Positions 1 to 10,355 of a stretch of DNA of 64,000 nucleotides are shown piece after piece; the first letter of the stretch is position 1, and the number at the start of each line of letters is the position of its first letter. The notes beneath the pieces were generated by a model. That model was not told where the DNA came from, made no database searches, and saw only the letters and a program-made list of their open reading frames with translations. The DNA comes from Bretschneidera sinensis (Eukaryota; Streptophyta; Magnoliopsida; Brassicales; Akaniaceae): positions 25,939,727-26,003,726 of the forward strand of contig CM043703.1 of assembly GCA_023935145.1 (NCBI GenBank). Direction: 5' to 3'. A program made the position numbers and the translations under genes.

Positions 1-53
1 GCACCTCGAAAAACATTATTATACATCATGGTAGAGGAGTGTAATTAGCTCTT

Positions 54-274
54 GAAATTAGTTATTAATTTTTAAGAAAACATATGTAACTGTTGAACTA
101 AACCCAATTGTGCATCTATCCACAACACAACAGGTATCAACAAATAACAAAAATCTACATTCATAGTTCAGTGAAATTAGTTATTAATAAGAAAACATAT
201 GTAACTATTGAACTAAACCCAATTGTGCATCTATCCACAACACAACAGATATCAACAAATAACAAAAATCTACA
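54..274. repeat. Direct tandem duplication, two copies of about 105 bp
   Basis: Two near-identical copies lie at about 54-159 and 173-274. Both run from a block beginning gaaattagttattaat to the block ending aacaaaaatctaca. The copies differ by a few substitutions and a short indel. They give a 119-bp period. No coding function is apparent; the open frame crossing the repeat is a by-product of it. Confidence 0.85.
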
Positions 275-991
275 CAACACTCATTTGCTTTCTCAACTTT
301 GGAACTCCCAGACAACAGAAAAAGCCCACATTTTCTTGTACCAAAGACTGTTTACTCAACCTAATCAACAAAGCCACTCAATCGTGATGCGGATCGCCTT
401 GCTTTGAATGATATTCTTGTTGTGGTGCCACGTCTTAATGCTGAGGTAATAAAAGGGATCAACCTAAAACATAGCTTGAAATAAAATTAAGGCCAAATTA
501 TATTTTTCAAGTCTTATGCTTTCTGATTGTTTCTATTGGGTCCTTAATTTACACCCCAAAGGACCCAATTGAAATACAATTGTAAATTCAATGATTCATT
601 TGATACGATCAAAAAATGGACATAAATGAAACCAAGTATAAAACTTAAGGACTGAAAATGTATTTTAGCTAAAAATTAATGATCCCAACAGCCTATATCA
701 TATATCCCTCAACGATCTTAGTAAAACCAGTCAAACATTAATATTAAACTGCCAAGTAACTCAAGTTCTAGGACTTCGGTGACATTTTTATATTACATAA
801 ACTTGAAGGAAAAGTTTATCTTGTAATGATTAACTGACAGAGATGATAAAAAACAGAATCTGAAAATTTCCTGAACTTGTCATGCTTTCTGCAATCGGAA
901 AATAAGACCCAAAATAAAGAGAGAATTACCAAAAATGCAAAACTAATCATGAAATTTTCACATCATGGTAACTTGACAAGGGCATTCTTAC
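275..991. other. Non-coding 3' flank of the CFAP20 gene
   Basis: AT-rich sequence with no supported ORF. A short terminal coding exon of the neighbouring minus-strand CFAP20 gene, plus its 3' UTR, may lie here, because the last recognisable exon ends at a good splice donor (GTAAGA at 991-986). I could not identify that exon with confidence. Confidence 0.4.
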
Positions 992-1670
992 CTGCATTGG
1001 AAGGTACAGTTTAAATTCTGGTGGGAGTTCCTCTTCTGAGTATAGGCGATCAGAGAAATATATCCTCCTCAGGCGGCAGTTTGCATGAACCTGAACTCGC
1101 AATGTCTCAACATAATTGGTTCCATATGCTCTCCTGGTAAAATCAGCCAGATTCAACTGGATTTGATTCCAACCCTCATCCATCCTTAGTGGCACGGTGC
1201 AAATATACGGCTTCACTCGAGTAACAGCCTACAAATTCATGCAACATTCGTTTTTCAATTGAAACAGGTAGAAACTGTGCATCAATCAAGTCAACATGCC
1301 TGATGGCGATGCTACCTTCACCAAGAATTTTCGAGCTATCATGCAATTTCCAGCAGAAGAAAGCAATCTCTATCCATTTTACCATCTAGAGGATGCACAA
1401 AAGAAATGGCAAAGCCACCACATTTAAACGATAAAGCGGTAATAAGAGTGAAATTTCTACAGCTTCTAATTCTCTTCCTATTTGTCACATAACTCTCCAA
1501 TGACAGATCTACCGTATGCCTCCCAAAACCTAAAACTAAAGCCTAGTACTTGGTTGTTACTTTCTTTAGCCAATTCTTCATAGAACTCATGGATTGCCTC
1601 AAGAAGGATAACATAATTAACATAATAAGCTTAGTCACTTCTTTATTGATAAAGAAGCTGGTGGCAGAAG

Positions 1671-1703
<33 letters not shown>

Positions 1704-2996
1704 CATCTTATAAACTGATAAACAAACCACAGGCTTTTTTCCTGGATGATCAAATTAATGAGCATCTGATAGTTAAAACTTACAAGTTGCATGCATAGCA
1801 AAATTAATACATAGTGCCAAGGAAATAAATAAATAAGTACACCTGGGTCCTAGGTAATTGATCACATGTCCTCTTCGCTCTTAAGATTAATTCATAAACA
1901 ATCATTAATTCTACTAGCATTACAAGAAATTTCTTTAAGAGAAGCATAAACCAAAAGTATATTCATTACTTGCCAGAATTTCTCTGAAACACATGGAGAA
2001 AAAAAATGAGATAAATGATAAACACGAAAAACATGGGCAGACTTACACACTTGCAAGTTAGAAGCTCGAAAACGTCATCGCACATTCTTATCATCCAGAA
2101 TTTGAATTTCAAATGTTAAATATTTCTTCAGATTCTTCACTATCATAACCAAAAATGGGAGTTTTATACCAAGAGTTGCATTAGGATCCACTGGGCATGT
2201 AATGTACGTTGACTGTACATTTGATCCAACTATTTCAAGTACATTGGATTGAATGTCTTCATCATGAGATCGTTTTATATGGCCACTGACAACTGCAAAA
2301 GAATCAAAACAAAAAGTAACAGTAAAAATCTCCTATAAGAAGTTTGCCTCCTATATAAAACAAAGGAAAATAATCAGCCAAAAACATCTCACATACTTCT
2401 AGTGACCTAAATCAAGATATCAAGATGATAGATAAATAAGGATCATAGGATTCTCACTTTGAGCACTCTAACAAACAAAAAACATTCAGAGAAAAGGATT
2501 ATGAAGGCTGCAGTTAATACCTAAGTGGAAATCGTAAAACAGCTAAATGTCCCCCTTCCCTTTCAACCCCGGGTAGTGCACGGCTCATAAACATCAATTC
2601 AGAAGTATAAGAAATAGAAAATTTTCTTTATATCCACATCACACCAGAGAATTTCTAACAGAAACAACGATTCATGATAATTTTCATACACAAGGCAACA
2701 TAACAAACAAAACAAAAATCTAACACTAAATATGAGCTCTGAGACGCGTATACAGAAAGAGGTAAAAGTAAAATCACCATAAACTCCAGAGAAAAAAGCT
2801 ACTCACCTTCTTTGTCCCATATCTGCAAAGGTTTGCTCCTGCAAAACCCAAAGAAACTAGCAAATCAGGAAATAAGTTGCATATGTAAACTTGAGAGTCG
2901 ATTAAATATATGCCCAAGAAAAATAAATAAAAAGGCAACATACCCAAGACTGTATAAGATGGACAGGAATCCAGACTGAAATGTATTCTTGAACAT
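992..2996 (-). CDS. CFAP20: CFAP20/BUG22 family protein, four exons, with a premature stop
   Basis: Exons on the minus strand are 2996-2944, 2838-2807, 2292-2051 and 1228-992, with GT-AG introns (GTATGT, GTGAGT and GTGTGT donors). Joined, they give 188 codons colinear with the roughly 190-residue CFAP20/BUG22 family. Recognisable blocks are [20 protein letters not shown] at the start, [50 protein letters not shown] and [13 protein letters not shown] at the end. CFAP20 is a doublet-microtubule inner-junction protein in ciliated eukaryotes; land plants without cilia keep it for a role not settled. The reading frame holds across all junctions except for one TGA at 2077-2075 (codon 101), where the family has arginine. 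The last exon either reads into its donor and stops at 947 or joins a short unseen terminal exon. The family assignment is certain; whether this copy is functional is not. Confidence 0.9.
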
Positions 2997-4391
2997 CTTA
3001 GGCAATTTTAAGCCTGAGCTAAAATTAAGTACAAACGAAAAATATCTTTAGTGACTCTTCTCATAAACTAAATCAAACCAATGTATACCAATAACCCACA
3101 GTTCTAAATTCCTTGATTAGTTTGAGTTTTTACCAGTGTTACAAAGAACTCCTTTTATGAATGTGGGGTGCATGACATAAAACTCAAAATCATAAATAAT
3201 TTATTATTATTTATCGCGTGCTTAGAATTCATTTGATTACACTAACATTTCTATTGGCATATATTTTGATGAAAATAATTGAATTAACTTAATACCTTTT
3301 TTTGGGGGGAATCAGGAACCAAGAAAGAAAGACGGTAATTAAAAAAACAGATGAAAAAAAGAAAAGCAAAAGGGCCGCCCTACATGGATCCGTAGGTAGA
3401 AACGCTAGCCACTAATTCTCCTTGAAAAACTCAGCAAGTAGAAACAAAAAGTAAAAGGCAATTGATCATAAGTCCCAGCAATCCTAATCGTACCTGTTTG
3501 CTTCTCAGGAAAAGATTTTGACGGAAACAAACTTCTTTTAGACCTTAACCAACGGTTTGAATGGCATGGTGCTGGTAGTGCTTTTTGGTTTTGATTTTAT
3601 ATTTTTTGGTCTATTGACTCTGCTATAATTTCCATTTCTGTTTTTCTTTTTTCTTTTTTCCTTTATTTTATACTGGGATTCATCTTTTCTGGTTTCTTAA
3701 CATTTTTCTTGAGTTGTGCAGATGGACACTCCACCAGCACACACTTGATTCAAATATCTTAAACTTCATTAATTATTACTATACTTTTCAACGTAGTTAC
3801 AAGTTACAGCTAGATTTTCTTAAATGAATGATTAGCTGTACAAAAAAAATCTCACAATCTTTATTCTTTTAACTTGGATTTTAAGTCTATTGGCTAATTT
3901 CATATGAACTTTGTAGTGGACCATCTGGTAAGGTCCTTTGTACCCAAATGGCTAATGGTACTGGACGTGAATTACATGAGATTAGACTAAATTAATTTCA
4001 GTTTAGTTATTAATCTCATATTTGATGGGCACTTAGAGTAAAATTAAGTTAATTCAATTTATCTAACGTCTTTTTGGGATCGATAGAATTAAGGGTAAGA
4101 TGTAATTAAATTTTGTGAAATAATTACACCCTCTCGTTTTTTATTATTTTAATAGTAATAATTATAATAATATATATCACTAAAGGAAATCAGTAGTTGA
4201 GTTGGTCTCAAGTAACTCGATCAGTGGGTGAAATGTCCACAATACCATAGAACATAACAAAGTAGCATATTAGTGTATGGGCATTTTAGTAAAACTAGTA
4301 CACGCAGAGACCCACGTTCACAATAATCTCTCCTTCACCTCCTACCACGTTCAATAACATCAAAAAAAACTGCAAAGCAAGATTAAATAAT
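2997..4391. other. Intergenic, upstream of CFAP20
   Basis: AT-rich sequence holding the presumed 5' UTR and promoter of the minus-strand CFAP20 gene. I saw no convincing coding exon, TIR or LTR. A C/T-rich stretch around 3620-3665 is low complexity. Confidence 0.4.
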
Positions 4392-4964
4392 TACTTTTTC
4401 TTTTTTCGGCTGTATTACAAAACAAGAGACACTAACCTCTGGAAAGCAAGATACCTAAAGCATCATTGACCAACATGCACCCCAAACCTAGATAAGGGTT
4501 AATTTAAGTCCGAAGACCTTTCTGGTTATACTCGAAATTAACCATGAAATCAACACCTCGATTTCCTTCATGCAACGTATGAACAAGATTGTACAATAGA
4601 GCTTTGGAAGTAGAATTTCACATTTCCCAAAACCCAATGCAAAACCTTCCAGCCAACGCCCAAAGTGGTCTCGGCAAAGGCCTCGGCAAGGGCCTAACCC
4701 AGTCTGTTGGTTACGACTTCCATCAACATTGATTTTAATCACATCAAGATGACGATAAGGCATCCATCTCACATGTTTGATAAGTCTACAAGTTCTTTGT
4801 TCCTTCAGGCTTGTGAAAACCTTTCTCAAATCAGTTACCAAATTCTCAATCTCAAAAAGAATGAATTGGATGTTAAGTGAAGTACCTACAATAGTTTGTT
4901 GATTCCTAGCAGTCCAATAAATCCATAGTCAAGCTAGAAAACCTAAGAGCCACGGGTTTGCCCT
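4392..4964 (-). mobile_element. LINE (L1-type) 3' portion with RNase H-like domain
   Basis: The minus-strand frame from about 4930 to 4488 contains YWTARNQQTIVGTS, then INVDGSRNQQTGLGPCRGL and RDHFGRWLEGFALGFG. This is the layout of plant L1 elements, where a zinc-binding region after reverse transcriptase is followed by an RNase H domain opening with a D-G-S motif. The usual AEL-A block is degenerate. A T-rich run at 4392-4407 may be the poly(A) tail read on the other strand. The 5' continuation of the same LINE lies at 30531-32058; Copia-A separates the two parts. Confidence 0.8.
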
Positions 4965-5393
4965 TGTTGATCCGTGTTTAATTTTAATAATGACAAAAGA
5001 ATACTCTAATTACACTAACAATTTTATTTAAGTGTTTAAATGATAAAAGTATTCAGTACGGAAACAAGATGCAAGAACTCAACGTGATTCATACATCAAA
5101 ACAAGACAGCAGATCTAGAATAGGCATTAAGGTAATTAAAATAATCGTAAATCTCTTATGTTCAATTACATAGCTTGATCTGTGGCCCAATTTACAAAAT
5201 ACTTTGACAAAACTAAAAATACGAAAATTTTCTAAGTCAAAAACTGTTTTTAAAAAAGAAAACTTGGTTGAAGGACAACCCAATCGATTGGGTTCTTATA
5301 CTAGTCGACTAGGATATAGGATAGAAGTTCCCAGTCGACTAGTGTTGAGGACCCAGTCGACTGGTCCTCTGACCCAGTCGACTGGTACCCTCC

Positions 5394-6736
5394 TGTTGTG
5401 CGATTATATAGCTAAATAATTAAGTAGATAATCACACTTGTTTTACTTGCAAGTGCACAAGGTCAACAGTGTAGTGTAGTGTGCGAAAGTAAGGTCATCT
5501 CCACAGGAATTGGTAAAGTTCAGTTTTTAGAATTAGTTTCTTTAAAGTAAAAAGAAATAAAATAACTGTTGAATGTGATTTGATAATAATAAAGACATAG
5601 GGCTCTGATATCCACCACTAGTCATACTTTCCCAATTGTATAATGTATCAGTGCACTAGCCTTATCATGTATACCTAATGGTCGCCAACCTAAGGGCATG
5701 GTATTTACTCCTTAAGCTATTGATTTTCTTAAGCAACGAGTTAGGCATGGTATCTACTCTAACTTTTTTCTTCCTTAAGGGATTCAGCATGGTATCCGCT
5801 TGAGTTGTTCCTTAAGAAAGCATAAGTACTATGGAAATCGATAACCACATGAGACCTAGGGCATGGTATCTACTCCCGGTTTTCCATGTTGATTAACCCA
5901 GGTATCCGGATAAGATATCCCTTATTACTAATGTTAAACCCAGGACTCGGTCATCCAAATTGATCTAACTAACCAGTCCATACCACATGCATACGTTGGC
6001 CATACACATACATATGAGGAATTTAAATAAGCACATGCATTAATCAAGTTAAGTAACATAATAAAGGCTATTGGCAAAGATTTATCAATGAATAAATATA
6101 TGAAAAGCATAACTAGGGCTTCAATCGAGCCCTATAAGAAAGTTAGTTACACATGCTGTCTAAAAACATCATATATAAACTAAACATAAAGAGAAGAATA
6201 AACCCGAGAGAAGAGGCGTCAATTCTCTCCCAAGCTTACAACTCCAACTAAAAGCTAAGAGAAGTGTTCTCTAAGTTCTCATGTATTGTGTGTGCTTTAC
6301 AAGTGTATTTATAAGGCTTGAGAAGTTCTAGAAGGCTCATAAGTGCCTAAACTTTCCTAAAACACAAAACTCATTTATTTCCAAAATAAGGTTATTTCCA
6401 AAATAGGGTTATTTCTAAAATAGAGTTATTTCCAAAATAGGGTTCTGCAGTTTATTGTTCACGCCCGTACATGTGCGCTCGATCGCACCCTTCTTGCGCT
6501 TGATCGCAGTGTGCACTCGATCGCACTGCATTGTGCGATCGATCGCATTTTGTCCAGAGGCTGCTCCAAGAATTCCAGGTTTCTTCCTTTAAGTGCCAAA
6601 ACTGCTTCTTTTCTTCCAAGACCCTATAAACACATGTGAAACACACAAATGAAGTAAAATGAACTAAATTAACATAACTAAAGATCTAATAAATGTAAAT
6701 AATGGGGCTTAAATATGAATATTTAAGCACCTATCA
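5394..6736 (-). repeat. 3' LTR of the gag-only element
   Basis: Read on the minus strand it runs from TGATAGGTGC to GCACAACA. A TATA box (TATAAATA on the minus strand) lies at 6306-6313. About 160-240 bp upstream of it, at 6474-6550, is a cluster of GCGATCGATCGC-type palindromes. The transcribed part (5394-6300) holds four copies of a ggcatggtatctactc-like motif at about 5694, 5743, 5787 and 5859. Confidence 0.9.
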
Positions 6737-6764
6737 CACCCCCAAAGGAACTAGTTGGCTTACT

Positions 6765-7916
6765 TTATGGAAGTTCCTTTGTTGCCCTTGAAGGTTCAAG
6801 GTGTTTTGATTGTTGCTCCATGAGAGGTTGGGGTGGTCTCGCCATCCAGGGTTGTATGTATTTGCATATGCACTGTTCGGTCTCATAGTTTGCTTGCTCG
6901 GGAACTATAAATGAATACAAATGGCAGGTCTCAGTAGTGTGATCAAATTGAGAACATAAAGCACATACCTGGCTTTGTGTAGCTTGTGGTCGAGAAGAGA
7001 TGTTTTGAGTAGACATGGCTTTTACAATCATATCTAGCTTCCTCTCCAAAGCAGCTATTTGGGCAGAGGGTCCACCATTCAGAGTAACCTCATATATACC
7101 TTTGCTCTTGACTCCTTGTCTACCTCTAGAGGAGAATTGTTGGGTATGCTCACTCAATGCCTCAAACATCTCTATGGCTTCTTCACTGCTCTTTTCCATC
7201 AGCACACCTCCACAACCAGAATCAGCAATACCTTTATTCATGTCATTTAGGCCTTCATAAAAGGATAGTACCAGCTCATCTTGAGGTAGGTTGTGGTGTG
7301 GGCATTTGAGTAGTAGCTCGTTGAAGTGTCCCCATGCCTCAAAGAATAGATTTTCATCCCTTTGTTGGAAGGATTGGATCTCCTTCCTCATTTGCCTCGT
7401 CTTTTGGGCTGGGAAGAACTTCCTTAGGAATTTGCCAGCCATCTCCTCCCAAGTGTGGATTGAAACTGCAGGCAAAGAATTGTACCATAGCTTAGCATTA
7501 TCTTTTAAGGAAAAAGGAAATAGAATTAACCTTATTCCTTCTTGGTCTAGGCCCTGGATGTGCTGGAATTTGCAGAGATCAAAGAATTCTCGAAGGTGCA
7601 AGTGTGGATCCTCTGCAGGTGTACCCCTAAAGTGAGTCAAAGCATTGAGTATCTGCAGGGATATGTAATAGTTTCCCTCTGCTTCCGGTTGATATGCAAT
7701 GCATGAAGGATGGTTAAGGTTCTGTGGGATGAAGGATTACTTCATCGGTCTTCATGCAGGTGATTGCTGGATTTCTAGCTGTTCCGCCATTCGTGCTTCT
7801 TCCATGAATTCCTCTTCTTCCTCCTCAAAGTTGTCTCTAAGATTTTGTCGGATGGTCCGCTCAAGCTCAGGATCAAGGGGAAAGAGTGTTGGATGTCGGG
7901 ATCGAAGTTCGTGCAT
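6765..7916 (-). pseudogene. Retrotransposon gag (capsid) pseudogene of the gag-only element
   Basis: The N-terminal part starts at an ATG at 7916 and reads RSRHPTLFPLDPE and an acidic run, then stops at a TGA at 7754-7752. The main body resumes in another frame from about 7738: GNYYISLQILNALTHFRG, EDPHLHLREFFDLC, KLWYNSLP, WEEMAGKFLRKFFP, LLLKCPHHNLPQDELVLSFYEGL. This is the plant gypsy capsid (retrotransposon gag) domain. A partial zinc-binding cysteine cluster (VCALCSQFDH...C) follows near the end. There is no pol after the stop at 6765. At least one frameshift and one stop make it a pseudogene. Confidence 0.88.
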
Positions 7917-8200
7917 GAATCAGGTAAAACAACTTAAGTGCAGTAGTTCAACTCAGCTGCTTGGGTAACTCTCTGTCCTATTTGTGCTCGATCGCACAGA
8001 AGTCTTATTTGCGCTCGATCGCACAGAAGGTTGCGATCGATCACAAGTATTACAGAACCACTGATTAGGGTTTGATGTACCTGAAACACAAAGTAACTCG
8101 ATTAGGTTTTGATGAAAAATAAAAATAAAGATGGTAAATAGAAAATAAAATAATAATAATGTTTAAATGAAAGTAATTCTAAAAGAAACTTTAGCACAAT

Positions 8201-8217
8201 CCCCAGCAACGGCGCCA
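8201..8217 (-). other. Primer binding site (tRNA-Asp type) of the gag-only element
   Basis: The plus strand reads ccccagcaacggcgcca. The 3' end of plant tRNA-Asp reads ccccggcaacggcgcca, one mismatch. It lies eight bases inside the LTR edge at 8225, as expected for the 5' LTR of a minus-strand element. Confidence 0.85.
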
Positions 8218-8224
8218 AAAAACT

Positions 8225-9566
8225 TGTTGTGCGATTATATACCTAAATAATTAAGCAGATAATCGCACTTGTTTTACTTGCAAGTGCACAAGGTCAACAG
8301 TGTAGTGTAGTGTAGTGTGCGAAAGCAAGGTCATATCCACAGGAATTGGTAAAGTTCAGTTTTTAGAATTAGTTTCTTTAAAGTAAAAAGAAATAAAATA
8401 ACTGTTGAATGTGATTTGATAATAATAAAGACATAGGGCTTTGATATCCACCACTAGTCATACTTTCCCAATTGTATAATGTATCAGTGCACTAGATTTA
8501 TCATGTATACCTAATGGTCACCAACCTAAGGGCATGGTATCTACTCTTTAAGATATTGATTTCCCTAAGCAACGAGTTAGGCATGATATCTACTCTAACT
8601 CTTTTCTTCCTTAAGGGATTCAGCATGGTATCTACTTGAGTTGTTCCTTAAAAAAGCATAAGTACTATGGAAATCGACAACCACATGAGACCTAGGGCAT
8701 GGTATATACTCCCGGTTTCCCATGTTGATTAACCCGGGTATCCGGATAAGATATCCCTTGTTACTAATGTTAGACCCAGAATTCGGTCATCCAAATTGAT
8801 CTAACTAACCAATCCATACCACATGCATACGTTGGCCATACATATACATATGAGGAATTTAAATAAGCACAGGCATTAATCAAGTTAAGTAACATAATAA
8901 AGGCTATTGGCAAAGATTTATCAATGAATAAATATATGAGAAATCATAACTAGGGCTTCAATCGAGCCCTATAAGAAAGTTAGTTACACATGCTGTCTAA
9001 AAACATCATATATAAACTAAACATAAAGAGAAGAATAAACCCGAGAGAAGATGCGTCAATTCTCTCCCAAGCTTACAACTCCAAGTAAAAGCTAAGAGAA
9101 GTGTTCTCTAAGTTGTCATGTGTTGTGTGTGCTTTGCAGGTGTATTTATAGGGCTTGAGAAGTCCTAGAAGGCTCATGAGTTCCTAAACTTTCCTAAAAC
9201 ACAAAACTCATTTATTTCCAAAATAAGGTTATTTCCAAAATAAGGTTATTTCTAAAATAGAGTTATTTAGGGTTCTGCAGTTTACTGTTCACGCCCGTAC
9301 ATGTGCGCTCGATAGCACGCGTCTTGCGCTTGATCGCAGTGTGCGCTCGATCGCACTGCATTGTGCGATCGATCGCATTTTATCCAGAGGCTGCTCCAGG
9401 AATTCCAAGTTTCTTCCATTAAGTGCCAAAACTGCTTCTTTTCTTCCAAGACCCTATAAACACATGTGAAACACACAAACGAAGTAAAATGAACTAAATT
9501 AACATAACTAAGGATCTAATAAATGTAAATAAGGGGGCTTAAAAATGAATATTTAAGCACCTATTT
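8225..9566 (-). repeat. 5' LTR of the gag-only element
   Basis: This is the second copy of the 5394-6736 LTR, with scattered substitutions. Its outer terminal dinucleotide has decayed from CA to TT at 9565-9566. A minus-strand TATA box is at 9143-9150. The palindrome cluster is at 9303-9380. Confidence 0.9.
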
Positions 9567-10302
9567 TCTCTCTAAGCCAAAAAAGTGAAAAATCTTTACT
9601 TAATCCAATCGACTCGTACAAGGACCCAATCGACTCGTAATTCGAAAATATAACCGTTTGAGACGCGAGACTTGAGCATTTAATGTCCCAAACCTACCAA
9701 GTCATTGTTAAATGGCCACATTACTTCAAGACTATATAAACCCACTTTAATGAGCATTTAAAATAAAAAGAGAACACATTCAATTCATAAGATAGTTCAT
9801 TAATTCTCAAAAGCTTTGAAAATTTTATTGTTGAGCCATTCTTCAAGCTTGTTCTTGAAAGAGAGATATTGTTCATTTGTAAAAGTACTTATTGTTGTCT
9901 CTCTACCATTTACTTTATAGCAAATTTCATTTATTGTAAAGGGAAAGAGTTGGTATAACTCTTAGAGTGTTTAGGATTAAACACTTCATTGTAGCTTCTG
10001 TGAGGAAGACATCGGTTGTAAAGTTTGTGCAACACCCGTGAAGTTGCACAACTAAAGGTTTTAGTGGATTGCTTCAAGGAGATTCCTTGAAGAGAGTGGA
10101 CGTAAGGTCGGAGAGATTCCAATATTGTCAAACCACTATAAACAGAGTTTGCATTATCTCTTCCTAAACTCTTTTACTTCCAAGCATATTATTTGATTGT
10201 GTGCTTTGTGTATTTAACTGTTTAAAAACTTACAAGTTAATTAGCAAAAGTTTTTAAAACCCAATTTGCCTCCCTTCTTGGGTTTGAACCTCTGTTTACA
10301 AT

Positions 10303-10315
10303 TGGTATCAAAGCC
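10303..10315 (+). other. Primer binding site of Copia-A (initiator Met tRNA type)
   Basis: TGGTATCAAAGCC starts two bases after the 5' LTR end at 10300. It matches the plant initiator methionine tRNA 3' complement TGGTATCAGAGC with one change. Confidence 0.85.
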
Positions 10316-10355
10316 CTGTACTCAGTTTCAGACTTAAAATCCTTAAGTTGATCCG

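Larger units (their letters stand above)
5394..9566 (-). mobile_element. Gag-only non-autonomous Ty3/gypsy-type LTR element (TR-GAG-like)
   Basis: Two near-identical LTRs, 5394-6736 (1343 bp) and 8225-9566 (1342 bp), flank 1488 bp that hold only a gag pseudogene on the minus strand. The minus-strand primer site (8217-8201) matches the 3' end of plant tRNA-Asp with one mismatch, as in Athila/Tat-type gypsy elements. A purine tract (complement of acacccccaaagg, from 6737) adjoins the 3' LTR. No protease, RT or integrase is present, so mobility must have depended on enzymes from another element. The target duplication is degraded: cctcc on the left, a tctctc-like sequence on the right. Confidence 0.9.
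4965..10300 (+). repeat. 5' LTR of Copia-A, interrupted by a gag-only element
   Basis: The LTR sequence is 4965-5393 plus 9567-10300, about 1.16 kb once the 4173-bp insertion is removed. Palindromes built on AGTCGACT lie at about 5279-5386 and, degraded, at 9603-9640. A TATA box (tatataaa) is at 9733-9740. The copy at 29409-30530 matches along its whole length. Confidence 0.9.

Noticed and set aside
108..407. 99-codon plus-strand ORF
   Set aside because: Made by the tandem duplication at 54-274; no motif and no conservation signal visible.
1176..1385. 69-codon minus-strand ORF overlapping CFAP20 exon 4
   Set aside because: It is in a different frame from the conserved CFAP20 coding sequence and crosses its intron.
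7015..7635. Plus-strand ORFs across the gag pseudogene
   Set aside because: They are antisense shadows of the minus-strand gag frame, which has clear family motifs.
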